5,726 bases of DNA from Ruminococcus sp. (lineage in GTDB: Bacteria; Bacillota; Clostridia; Oscillospirales; Ruminococcaceae): contig JAMPAO010000113.1 in the NCBI GenBank assembly GCA_023667165.1, forward strand, positions 1-5,726, in the 5' to 3' direction. The position numbers and the translations under genes were made by a program. This document shows positions 1 through 5,726 of this stretch, in pieces. Each line of letters starts with the position of its first letter. Position 1 is the first letter of the stretch. The notes beneath the pieces were generated by a model that was not told where the DNA came from, made no database searches, and was given only the letters and a program-made list of their open reading frames with translations.

Positions 1-3000
1 GGACTTATCAGACGGCTCATTGACGTGTCCCCAACGGGAAACAAGATACCCTCGAAGGATTACCGCAGGATAATGGAGCGTATCCCTTTTGAGCTGGGAG
101 GTATCGCCTGCCGATGCCTTGAAGTCTACAAAAGGGACCCGTCGCGGTATGACGGATATATTCCCGTATCAATGATGGGTGCTTCCAACGACTTCTACAA
201 CTATGTCCTTGACAGCTATTTCGTTTTCAAAAAAGAAGACGGAATAACCATGACAAGGGCATGGGAAATGTACAAGCATTACAACGAAGAGGCGAAAGTG
301 ACGTTTCCTTATCCTCAAAGGATATTTAAGGAAGAGCTTAAAAACTACTTCCGAAATTATGAGGAACGTCATACTTTTCCCGACGGGACAAGAGTCAGGA
401 GCTATTACTCCGGATTCAGGACCGATATTTTCGACGGCTCTGAAACAGCCGAAAACGGGAAAGAGGATCAGTCCCATATACTCGAAACAATGATATTTTC
501 CGAACAGCCGTCAGCTTTTGATAAAGCGTGTTCGGGTTGTCCCGCACAGTATGCAAACGAAAAAGGTACGCCGATAAATAAATGGGGCAACGTTGCCGAA
601 ACCCTGTCGGATATTGATACGGGCAGGCTCCATTATGTTAAACCTCCGGAAGATCATATTGTCATAGACTTTGATATTCCGGATGAAAAGGGAGAAAAAT
701 CCCTTGAAAAAAACATAGAGGCTGCAAGCAAGTTCCCGCCTACCTACGGAGAGCTGAGCAAAAGCGGCAGCGGTATCCATCTCCATTATATTTATACCGG
801 AGATGTGAAAAAGCTGTCACGGATTTACGATGAACACATTGAAATAAAGGTGTTCACAGGCAACAGCTCACTGCGGCGTAAACTGACTTTATGCAATGAT
901 ATTCCCATTGCGAAAATCGGCTCGGGGCTGCCCCTGAAAGGAGAGGATAAAGTGATAAGTTGGGAGGGTGTGAAAAGCGAGAGAGTTCTGCGCACCATGA
1001 TACGCCGAAATCTTAATAAGGAGTATCACGGAGCGACAAAGCCCAGCGTGGATTATATCCATAAACTGCTTGAGGACGCTTACAAGGCCGGTTACGATTA
1101 CGATGTTACCGACCTGCGTAACGCCGTGCTGGCTTTTGCAGCAAAGAGCACCAATCATGCAGACTACTGCATAAAGCAGGTAAACAAAATGAAATTCAAG
1201 TCGGAGAAGATGTCCGACAACAAGGACAGCGAAAATACAAAGCTGATATTTTACGATGTGGAGGTCTTCCCCAACCTCTTCCTCGTAAACTGGAAGGCAC
1301 AGGGCGAGGATAAAAAGGTGGTGAGAATGATAAATCCGACTTCAGCCGAGATAGAAGATCTTTTAACGTTCCGCCTGGTAGGCTTTAACTGCCGCAGATA
1401 CGATAATCATATTCTGTACGCACGGCTGATGGGATATACCAATGAACAGCTTTACAAGCTGTCGCAGAAGATCGTAAACGGCTCTCCCGACTGCTTCTTC
1501 GGCGAAGCGTACAACATTTCCTATACGGACGTATATGACTTCTGCGCGAAGAAGCAGTCGTTGAAAAAGTGGGAGATCGAACTGGGTATTCACCATAAGG
1601 AATTGGGTCTGCCTTGGGACAAGCCTGTTCCGGAGGAAATGTGGACAACTGTTGCCGAGTACTGCGATAATGATGTACTGGCAACGGAAGCGGTGTTTAA
1701 CGCCCGAAAGGCTGATTTTACCGCAAGGCAGATACTGGCTGACGTGGCGGGAATGACCGTCAACGACACCACCAACACCCTGACCACCCGAATTATATTC
1801 GGAAATGACCGTCACCCGCAGGACAGTTTTAATTACAGGGATATGGGCAAGTTGGATGACACCGTATCTAATTTTAACATTGTTGACGGTATTATGTATG
1901 CCGATATCGGCGATGAAAAATACACCTTGTTCAACGAACTCGGACTTCCCGTATTCCCGGGGTACAAATTCGAGAACGGAAAATCCACCTACCGCGGCGA
2001 AGAGGTCGGCGAGGGCGGCTATGTCTATGCCGAGCCGGGAATGTATTCGGACGTTGCCCTGCTTGATATTGCTTCTATGCACCCATCAAGCATTGTGGCG
2101 GAGAACCTTTTCGGTGACGAATACACCGCCCGCTTTAAGGAAATTCTTGACGCACGGCTGGCTGTCAAGCACAAGGATCTTGAAACGGCAAAGAAAATGC
2201 TGAGCGGCAAGCTCGCCAAATATCTTGACGATGAAAACGCTGCGGCAGACCTGGCGCAGGCTTTGAAAATTGCCATAAATTCCGTTTACGGACTGACCTC
2301 CGCGGGCTTTGACAATCCGTTCCGTGACAAGCGGAACATTGATAATATTGTGGCGAAGAGAGGTGCGCTGTTCATGATAAACCTCAAGCACGAGGTTCAG
2401 AGCAGGGGTTTCACTGTGGCGCATATCAAGACCGACAGTATTAAAATCCCAAACGCAACTCCCGAGATAATCGAGTTTGTCACCGATTACGGAAAGGCGT
2501 ACGGTTATAACTTCGAGCACGAGGCTACATATGAAAAGATGTGCCTCGTAAACGAGGCCGTGTATATCGCTAAGTACAAGGACGGCAGACATGCGGGAGA
2601 GTGGACGGCAACGGGAACGCAGTTTGCCGTACCCTATGTGTTCAAGACCCTTTTCACCAAGGAGGATATTTCCTTTGAGGATATGTGCGAAACAAAAGCG
2701 GTCACTTCCGCTTTATATTTGGACATGAACGAGGGACTGCCGGAGGGTGAGCACAGTTATCACTTTGTAGGCAAGGTGGGGCAGTTCTGTCCCATTAAAG
2801 ACGGCTGCGGAGGCGGAGTTCTTCTCCGTGAAAAGGACGGAAAATATTACGCTGCTTCCGGCACAAAAGGCTATCGCTGGCTGGAGTCGGATATGGTCAG
2901 ATCTCTTGGAAAAGAAAAAGAGATCGACCGCAGTTATTATGAAAAACAGGTAAACGACGCTCATGACGCTGTTGCAAAATACGGCGATTTTGAGTGGTTC

Positions 3001-3009
3001 GTATCATAA
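1..3009 (+). CDS. Fused SF3 helicase (C-terminal part) - AEP primase - family B DNA polymerase, 5' partial
   Basis: This is a phage replicase, incomplete at its 5' end: the frame is open from base 1, and GTG at 25 has no ribosome binding site. Residues below are counted from the codon at bases 1-3 (1002 codons seen). Residues 1-145 resemble the region after the ATPase core of D5/P4-type phage helicase-primases (SPTG near the start, ELKNYF, SGFRTD). Residues 160-330 look like an AEP primase: DFD (D223, D225), SGSGIHLHY with H260, and IEIKVF with E281, preceded by a CxxC pair (177, 180). Residues 415-575 form a DEDDy 3'-5' exonuclease: YDVE (D419, E421), FNCRRYD (N463, D468), YCDND (Y554, D558). 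Residues 580-1002 form the family B polymerase: motif A DIASMHPSSI (D689), motif B KIAINSVYG (K756, Y763, G764), motif C KTDS (D812). All catalytic acids expected for polymerase and exonuclease are present. It should prime, extend and proofread phage DNA in the cytoplasm. The domain reading is from motifs and recalled family patterns; the helicase portion is the least certain. Confidence 0.85.
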   Translation, partial: GLIRRLIDVSPTGNKIPSKDYRRIMERIPFELGGIACRCLEVYKRDPSRYDGYIPVSMMGASNDFYNYVLDSYFVFKKEDGITMTRAWEMYKHYNEEAKVTFPYPQRIFKEELKNYFRNYEERHTFPDGTRVRSYYSGFRTDIFDGSETAENGKEDQSHILETMIFSEQPSAFDKACSGCPAQYANEKGTPINKWGNVAETLSDIDTGRLHYVKPPEDHIVIDFDIPDEKGEKSLEKNIEAASKFPPTYGELSKSGSGIHLHYIYTGDVKKLSRIYDEHIEIKVFTGNSSLRRKLTLCNDIPIAKIGSGLPLKGEDKVISWEGVKSERVLRTMIRRNLNKEYHGATKPSVDYIHKLLEDAYKAGYDYDVTDLRNAVLAFAAKSTNHADYCIKQVNKMKFKSEKMSDNKDSENTKLIFYDVEVFPNLFLVNWKAQGEDKKVVRMINPTSAEIEDLLTFRLVGFNCRRYDNHILYARLMGYTNEQLYKLSQKIVNGSPDCFFGEAYNISYTDVYDFCAKKQSLKKWEIELGIHHKELGLPWDKPVPEEMWTTVAEYCDNDVLATEAVFNARKADFTARQILADVAGMTVNDTTNTLTTRIIFGNDRHPQDSFNYRDMGKLDDTVSNFNIVDGIMYADIGDEKYTLFNELGLPVFPGYKFENGKSTYRGEEVGEGGYVYAEPGMYSDVALLDIASMHPSSIVAENLFGDEYTARFKEILDARLAVKHKDLETAKKMLSGKLAKYLDDENAAADLAQALKIAINSVYGLTSAGFDNPFRDKRNIDNIVAKRGALFMINLKHEVQSRGFTVAHIKTDSIKIPNATPEIIEFVTDYGKAYGYNFEHEATYEKMCLVNEAVYIAKYKDGRHAGEWTATGTQFAVPYVFKTLFTKEDISFEDMCETKAVTSALYLDMNEGLPEGEHSYHFVGKVGQFCPIKDGCGGGVLLREKDGKYYAASGTKGYRWLESDMVRSLGKEKEIDRSYYEKQVNDAHDAVAKYGDFEWFVS

Positions 3010-3021
3010 AATTCATAAAAT
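3004..3021. repeat. Perfect 9-bp tandem duplication across the replicase stop codon
   Basis: TCATAAAAT occurs twice back to back. The first copy contains the replicase stop codon TAA (3007-3009), and the second places another TAA in the same frame at 3016-3018. It lies in the only noticeable intergenic gap of the window, a 39-bp AT-rich stretch. It may be a replication-slippage duplication; no function can be shown. Confidence 0.6.
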
Positions 3022-3034
3022 TATATTTTTGAAA

Positions 3035-3039
3035 AGGAG
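3035..3039 (+). promoter_or_regulatory. Ribosome binding site of the SSB-like gene
   Basis: AGGAG lies nine bases before ATG 3049. It decides the start: an in-frame TTG at 3040 directly abuts the site and cannot use it, so translation should begin at 3049. Confidence 0.8.
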
Positions 3040-3048
3040 TTGCTTACT

Positions 3049-3531
3049 ATGGCAAAAGAAAAGATCGGCAACCTTGTTATTGAAAACGCAAGGCTGATGT
3101 TTAGAAATTTCAGAGGAGAGGAAACAAAATACAACCGCAAGGGCAGCAAGAACTTCTGCGTCGTCGTAGACGATAAAACGACGGCAGACAAACTTGCCGC
3201 CGACGGCTGGAATATCCGCAGCCTTGCTCCCCGTGACGATGACGAAGATCCCTGTTATTATATTCAGGTGGCAGTGTCCTTTGAGCATACACCGCCCAAG
3301 GTGGTCCTTATATCGGGAAGAAGCAAGACAACGCTGGACGAAGAGTCTGTGGCGGCTATCGACCATGCGGAGATAAGAAATGCGGACTTGACTATCCGCC
3401 CCTATTGCTGGGAGGTAAACGGGAAAACGGGTATAAAGGCGTATCTGAAAACCCTTTATGTCACGATCGAAGAGGACGAGTTTGCGCAGAAATATGCGGA
3501 CGAATACGATGACGAGCATTTGCCGTTCTGA
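3049..3531 (+). CDS. Phage single-stranded DNA binding protein, probable
   Basis: A 160-residue protein, starting at ATG 3049. It probably coats single-stranded template at the phage fork. What is seen: a strand-rich body with alternating hydrophobic residues (KIGNLVIENARLMF near the N-terminus, NFCVVVDD at 35-42, YYIQVAVSF at 70-78, KAYLKTLYVTI at 130-140), basic and aromatic patches (F19, F22, Y28, W54, W121), and a strongly acidic C-terminus that ends in DDEHLPF. A flexible acidic tail closing on a hydrophobic Pro-Phe is a hallmark of bacterial SSB and of phage single-strand binders, where it docks partner replication proteins. It lies 39 bp behind the replicase and upstream of a helicase, which fits this role. 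The whole-protein pattern (MAKEKIGNLVIENAR start, RPYCWEVNGKTGIKAYLK) resembles a phage family commonly found beside polymerases. The function is inferred from tail, strand pattern and context, since OB folds cannot be proved by eye. It could be another replication accessory protein. Confidence 0.65.
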   Translation: MAKEKIGNLVIENARLMFRNFRGEETKYNRKGSKNFCVVVDDKTTADKLAADGWNIRSLAPRDDDEDPCYYIQVAVSFEHTPPKVVLISGRSKTTLDEESVAAIDHAEIRNADLTIRPYCWEVNGKTGIKAYLKTLYVTIEEDEFAQKYADEYDDEHLPF

Positions 3532-3539
3532 TGTTGAGG

Positions 3540-3546
3540 AAAGGAA
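3540..3546 (+). promoter_or_regulatory. Ribosome binding site of the 98-residue orphan
   Basis: AAAGGAA lies about ten bases before ATG 3557 and within 15 bases of the preceding stop codon. It supports ATG 3557 over any longer reading of the frame, which would overlap the SSB-like gene and give a low-complexity Arg-rich N-terminus. Confidence 0.65.
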
Positions 3547-3556
3547 TTATATTTGT

Positions 3557-3853
3557 ATGTATATCGAAAAATCGGAATTTGAGTACGGCGAACTCTATAT
3601 GACCCGAGGTATTGATGAACGAATGCACGAGGGAGATCTTTTCAAGTCTTTTGTTGCGGAGTCGGTAAACAGGTATCTGCGCCGTGACTGGGGAGATACC
3701 TGCGAAGAAGACGCAGATCTCAATGACGAGGCTTTGAAAAGCGGCGACCGCCTTCTTGCGGTTTATATTTTCCCAAAAACAGGTGAGACAATATGGATCA
3801 TCACCGAAGCGGACAGGTCTGTTACAACGGTGCTGTTACCCGAGGAATACTGA
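3557..3853 (+). CDS. Small conserved phage/plasmid protein of unknown function
   Basis: A soluble, acidic protein of 98 residues from ATG 3557, with no signal peptide or membrane segment. It matches a recalled pattern of short proteins found on phages, plasmids and integrated elements in several phyla: an MTRGI segment near residue 15, RRDWGD (about 41-46) followed by an acidic EEDADLNDEAL stretch, then a strand-rich end IWIITEADRS..TTVLLPEEY. Members are usually labelled hypothetical, and I know of no experimentally established role. Some database entries carry restriction-system names, but nothing here resembles a methyltransferase or nuclease. It sits between the single-strand binder and the SF2 helicase, so a role in DNA transactions is plausible but only inferred from position. 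Its last codons contain the ribosome binding site of the helicase, and its stop overlaps the helicase start by one base, so the two are probably translationally coupled. Confidence 0.75.
   Translation: MYIEKSEFEYGELYMTRGIDERMHEGDLFKSFVAESVNRYLRRDWGDTCEEDADLNDEALKSGDRLLAVYIFPKTGETIWIITEADRSVTTVLLPEEY
3842..3846 (+). promoter_or_regulatory. Ribosome binding site of the SF2 helicase, inside the upstream gene
   Basis: GAGGA is embedded in the codons for the terminal LPEEY of the upstream gene, six bases before ATG 3853. The arrangement TGATG (stop 3851-3853, start 3853-3855) is a classic coupling junction and supports 3853 over the ATG at 3793, which lies deep inside the upstream gene. Confidence 0.75.
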
Positions 3854-5097
3854 TGGTACCGCTGTACGGTCACCAGAGAGCAGCAGTGGATAAAATGAAA
3901 AACGGCTGCATTCTCTGCGGAGGTGTGGGTTCGGGAAAAAGCAGGACCGCTCTTGCGTATTATTACGCACAGAGCGGCGGGGATCTTGACTCTGAGTTTT
4001 TTTGCCCTATGAAAGATCCCAAAGATCTTTACATAATCACCACCGCTCACAAACGGGACACGCTGGAGTGGGAAGGCGAGCTTGCGCCGTTCCTGCTTTC
4101 GGTGCGCCCCGAAAACTGCCGTTACAAAGGTCTGAAAATCGTCATTGATTCCTGGAACAACATCGGAAAGTATGTAGGAGTAAAGGGCGCTTTCTTTATA
4201 TTCGACGAACAGCGGGTGGTAGGTTCGGGAGCATGGGTGAAGGCTTTTCTGAAACTTGTAAAGTCGAATGACTGGATACTTCTTACCGCCACCCCGGGGG
4301 ACAGTTGGCAGGATTATATCCCCGTATTTATTGCCAACGGCTTTTACAGGAACCGCAGCGAGTTTATGCGGGAACACATCGTGTACAGCCGTTTCAGCAA
4401 GTACCCCAAAATAGACCGTTACATAAATACGGGGAGACTGATACGGCTTAGAAACAAGATCCTTGTCAGCATGGAATTCGAAAGAAGAACGGTTTCCCGT
4501 CATGAGGACGTTTATGCGAGGTATAATATTTGCGCTTACAAGGATATACTGCGAAACCGCAGGAACCCCGACACGGGAGAACCTATAATCAACGCGGGAG
4601 AGCTTTGCTATACTCTGCGGAAGGCGGTCAATTCAGACGAGTCCAGGCAGACGGTTTTGCTCGAACTGCTGGAGAAGCACTCGAAAGCGATCATATTCTA
4701 CAACTTCGACTACGAGCGTGATATTCTGCTGAACCTCGGTTACGCCGAGGGTACGGAGGTCGCCCAGTGGAACGGGCACAAGCATCAGCCTGTTCCCAGG
4801 GGTGAAAAGTGGATATATCTGGTGCAGTACACCGCAGGCTGCGAGGGGTGGAACTGTATCGCCACCGATACCATTATATTCTACTCCCAGAACTATTCCT
4901 ACAAGGTCATGGTTCAGGCAAGCGGCCGTATTGACAGGCTTACCACACCGTATAAGGTGCTTTTTTATTATCATCTGAAGTCCCGCTCGGGCATTGATAT
5001 TGCCATAGGCAGGGCTTTGGAGGCTAAGAAAGAGTTCAACGAAACCAAGTTTGCAAGTAAATTCGGAAAGGATGGAAAGAAAAATGGCAAACACTGA
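3853..5097 (+). CDS. SF2 DNA helicase, DEAD/DEXH-like
   Basis: A 414-residue ATP-dependent helicase or translocase. From ATG 3853 the two RecA-like lobes can be followed by motif: a Q-like element YGHQRAA (Q8), Walker A GGVGSGKS (23-30, K29), motif Ia region YIITTAHKRDTLEWEGEL (60-77), Walker B FIFDEQR (115-121, D118, E119), motif III LLTATP (143-148), motif IV-like KAIIFYNFDYERD (278-290), motif V YTAGCEGWNC (326-335), and motif VI QASGRIDR (355-362) with both arginines. The catalytic set is therefore intact. The Walker B box reads DEQR rather than DEAD or DEAH. Length is normal for a minimal phage SF2 helicase with no accessory nuclease or zinc domain. The C-terminus ends in a Lys-rich tail. 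In phage replication modules such proteins are thought to remodel forks or recombination intermediates, next to the SF3 helicase that drives replication; that role here is inferred from context. RNA helicase activity cannot be excluded. Confidence 0.88.
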   Translation: MVPLYGHQRAAVDKMKNGCILCGGVGSGKSRTALAYYYAQSGGDLDSEFFCPMKDPKDLYIITTAHKRDTLEWEGELAPFLLSVRPENCRYKGLKIVIDSWNNIGKYVGVKGAFFIFDEQRVVGSGAWVKAFLKLVKSNDWILLTATPGDSWQDYIPVFIANGFYRNRSEFMREHIVYSRFSKYPKIDRYINTGRLIRLRNKILVSMEFERRTVSRHEDVYARYNICAYKDILRNRRNPDTGEPIINAGELCYTLRKAVNSDESRQTVLLELLEKHSKAIIFYNFDYERDILLNLGYAEGTEVAQWNGHKHQPVPRGEKWIYLVQYTAGCEGWNCIATDTIIFYSQNYSYKVMVQASGRIDRLTTPYKVLFYYHLKSRSGIDIAIGRALEAKKEFNETKFASKFGKDGKKNGKH

Positions 5098-5329
5098 TTT
5101 TACGGTTAAATACGAGACCCGTCTTTGCACGGTAAACGGCGAAACAGGTTTATTTCACATATGGGAAAATTACTCCCGTGCAATGGACGGTCTTGCCTCC
5201 GCCAAAGTAAACGGTATCGTGGAATTTGTCGACGGGGTCAGACGGGTAGATCCCGAGGATATTCGTTTTTGTGACGAAACAAACGTTATACTTGGCGCAA
5301 TGGACACTCGGAAGGAGGAAACAGCATGA
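5084..5329 (+). CDS. Small phage protein of unknown function
   Basis: An 81-residue protein from ATG 5084, overlapping the helicase end by 14 bases. An in-frame ATG at 5072 would add four residues (MERK). The purine-rich stretch around 5065-5079 could serve either start, but the spacing from AGGA at 5069-5072 favours 5084. The sequence is soluble and mixed alpha/beta in character: YETRLCTVNGETGLFHIWENYS in the first third looks strand-rich, and the second half carries IVEFVDGVRRVDPEDIRFCDETN. No catalytic motif, zinc cluster (only two cysteines, far apart), signal peptide or membrane segment is visible. Similar short proteins seem to occur between helicase and nuclease genes in phage replication modules, but this is from memory and no role is known to me. 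Its stop overlaps the next start (ATGA), so it is part of the same translated unit. Confidence 0.7.
   Translation: MANTDFTVKYETRLCTVNGETGLFHIWENYSRAMDGLASAKVNGIVEFVDGVRRVDPEDIRFCDETNVILGAMDTRKEETA
5312..5318 (+). promoter_or_regulatory. Strong ribosome binding site of the ThyX-like gene
   Basis: AAGGAGG lies seven bases before ATG 5326 and inside the final codons of the upstream orphan. It is the closest match to the anti-Shine-Dalgarno sequence in the window and fixes the start of the last gene. Confidence 0.85.
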
Positions 5330-5726
5330 TAAAAATAGAAAACACATCTGTACATGGTTTTGAACCCGCTTTACGGGGAATGAGAAATCCTATGAACAGT
5401 TGGGACAACGCTGACAGCATTTTTATAGGTCCGGTGTTGTGCGAACACTTCAATGAATGTCCTGCTTACGCTCCCGATGAGGAATACGGGGACGTTTGTA
5501 TGGAGCAGGAATTCAGACGGGGTGCCGGTACTGAGGAACTTTCCCGTATAGGTGAAAACGATCACCGCCTTGCAATGCGGCTTGCGGGCAAGGGCTCCGT
5601 TCGCGCCAAGTACCGCCGCATGATAACGGTTTATGCGGACATCACCGCTCCTCTGTACTGGTGGAAGGAGTTCGACACTTACAAAGTCGGCACTGTCGCC
5701 AACTCCTGCTCCACAATGCACAAAAT
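5326..5726 (+). CDS. Possible divergent ThyX-like (flavin-dependent thymidylate synthase) protein, 3' partial
   Basis: The reading frame is open from ATG 5326 to the right edge (133 codons) and starts in an ATGA overlap behind a strong ribosome binding site, so it is a real gene cut by the window. The start MIKIENTSVHGFEPALRGMRNP and the later segment ITAPLYWWKEFDTYK (107-120) with VANSCSTMHK (124-133) match a recalled family of phage and bacterial proteins. The last segment can be laid against the ThyX signature RHRxxSxNxxSxR so that N126 and S129 fall on the conserved Asn and Ser, while the Arg-His-Arg triad reads Tyr-Lys-Val. If correct, it would be related to the enzyme that methylates dUMP to dTMP using folate and FAD, useful for phage DNA synthesis. 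The altered triad means activity may differ or be lost. Residues 31-70 contain three cysteines (39, 45, 58) in a hydrophilic stretch of unclear role. The gene assignment is solid; the ThyX link is tentative. Confidence 0.6.
   Translation, partial: MIKIENTSVHGFEPALRGMRNPMNSWDNADSIFIGPVLCEHFNECPAYAPDEEYGDVCMEQEFRRGAGTEELSRIGENDHRLAMRLAGKGSVRAKYRRMITVYADITAPLYWWKEFDTYKVGTVANSCSTMHK

Noticed and set aside
25..27. GTG as the start of the replicase gene
   Set aside because: The frame is open to base 1, the eight upstream codons continue the same helicase-like pattern (GLIRRLID before SPTG), and no ribosome binding site precedes it. The gene is cut by the window edge.
1363..2082. Minus-strand open frame of 239 codons
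   Set aside because: It lies opposite the exonuclease and polymerase region, which has clear motifs; its translation shows no recognisable domain and no ribosome binding site. It is a shadow of the real gene.
2065..2094. Assigning the polymerase to family A (as in many phages of these hosts)
   Set aside because: The motifs are of family B type (DxxSxxPSSI, KxxxNSxYG, TDS) rather than the family A pattern with an HDE motif C.
1805..2203. Plus-strand open frame of 132 codons inside the polymerase
   Set aside because: It is out of frame within a well-supported polymerase, with a low-information Thr/Ser/Arg-rich translation.
3010..3034. Possible promoter in the AT-rich gap before the SSB-like gene (TATATT at 3022-3027)
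   Set aside because: No TTGACA-like box is found 16-18 bases upstream and AT-rich DNA gives such hexamers by chance. A phage-specific promoter cannot be excluded.
3763..4503. Minus-strand open frame of 246 codons
   Set aside because: It is antisense to the N-terminal lobe of the SF2 helicase, whose motifs are intact; the antisense product shows no motif.
5371..5721. Minus-strand open frame of 116 codons at the right end
   Set aside because: The opposite strand has an open frame with a strong ribosome binding site, an ATGA overlap with its neighbour and a family-like sequence, so this one is a shadow.
1..5726. Stop-codon reassignment, as seen in some gut phages
   Set aside because: All five gene ends seen use TAA or TGA with start sites of the next gene at the expected distance, and each long gene is open under the standard bacterial code. 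There is no sign of recoding.

Overview
The window looks like part of the DNA replication module of a tailed phage or prophage, probably from a Gram-positive (Clostridia-type) gut bacterium. The reasons are that all genes lie on the plus strand, they overlap or sit a few bases apart, strong AGGAG-type ribosome binding sites precede them, base composition is intermediate, and the proteins (replicase, single-strand binder, SF2 helicase, small phage orphans) match a phage replication set. Host and element type are inferred; no structural, integrase or lysis gene is in view. There is no RNA gene, CRISPR array, insertion sequence or clear terminator.

Layout: (1) Bases 1-3009 hold the 3' part of one very large gene whose frame is open to the left edge. 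Its protein reads, in order, as the C-terminal end of a phage D5/P4-type SF3 helicase-primase, an archaeo-eukaryotic primase (AEP, primpol-like) domain, and a complete family B DNA polymerase with a DEDDy proofreading exonuclease. (2) 3049-3531 encodes a likely single-stranded DNA binding protein with an acidic tail ending in LPF. (3) 3557-3853 encodes a 98-residue conserved phage/plasmid orphan. (4) 3853-5097 encodes an SF2 (DEAD/DEXH-like) helicase whose start overlaps the previous stop. (5) 5084-5329 encodes an 81-residue phage orphan overlapping the helicase end. (6) 5326-5726 is the 5' part of a gene that runs off the right edge, possibly a very divergent ThyX-like (flavin-dependent thymidylate synthase) protein.

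Together the genes suggest a compact replisome. One polypeptide would carry unwinding, priming, extension and proofreading. A separate single-strand binder would coat the exposed template, a second helicase would remodel forks or recombination intermediates, and a nucleotide-metabolism enzyme may follow. Spacing and overlaps suggest co-transcription and translational coupling from 3557 onward. The most interesting items are the helicase-primase-polymerase fusion and the unusual polymerase active site: Lys in place of the first Asp of DTD in motif C, His in place of the steric-gate Tyr in motif A, and a very short fingers region.
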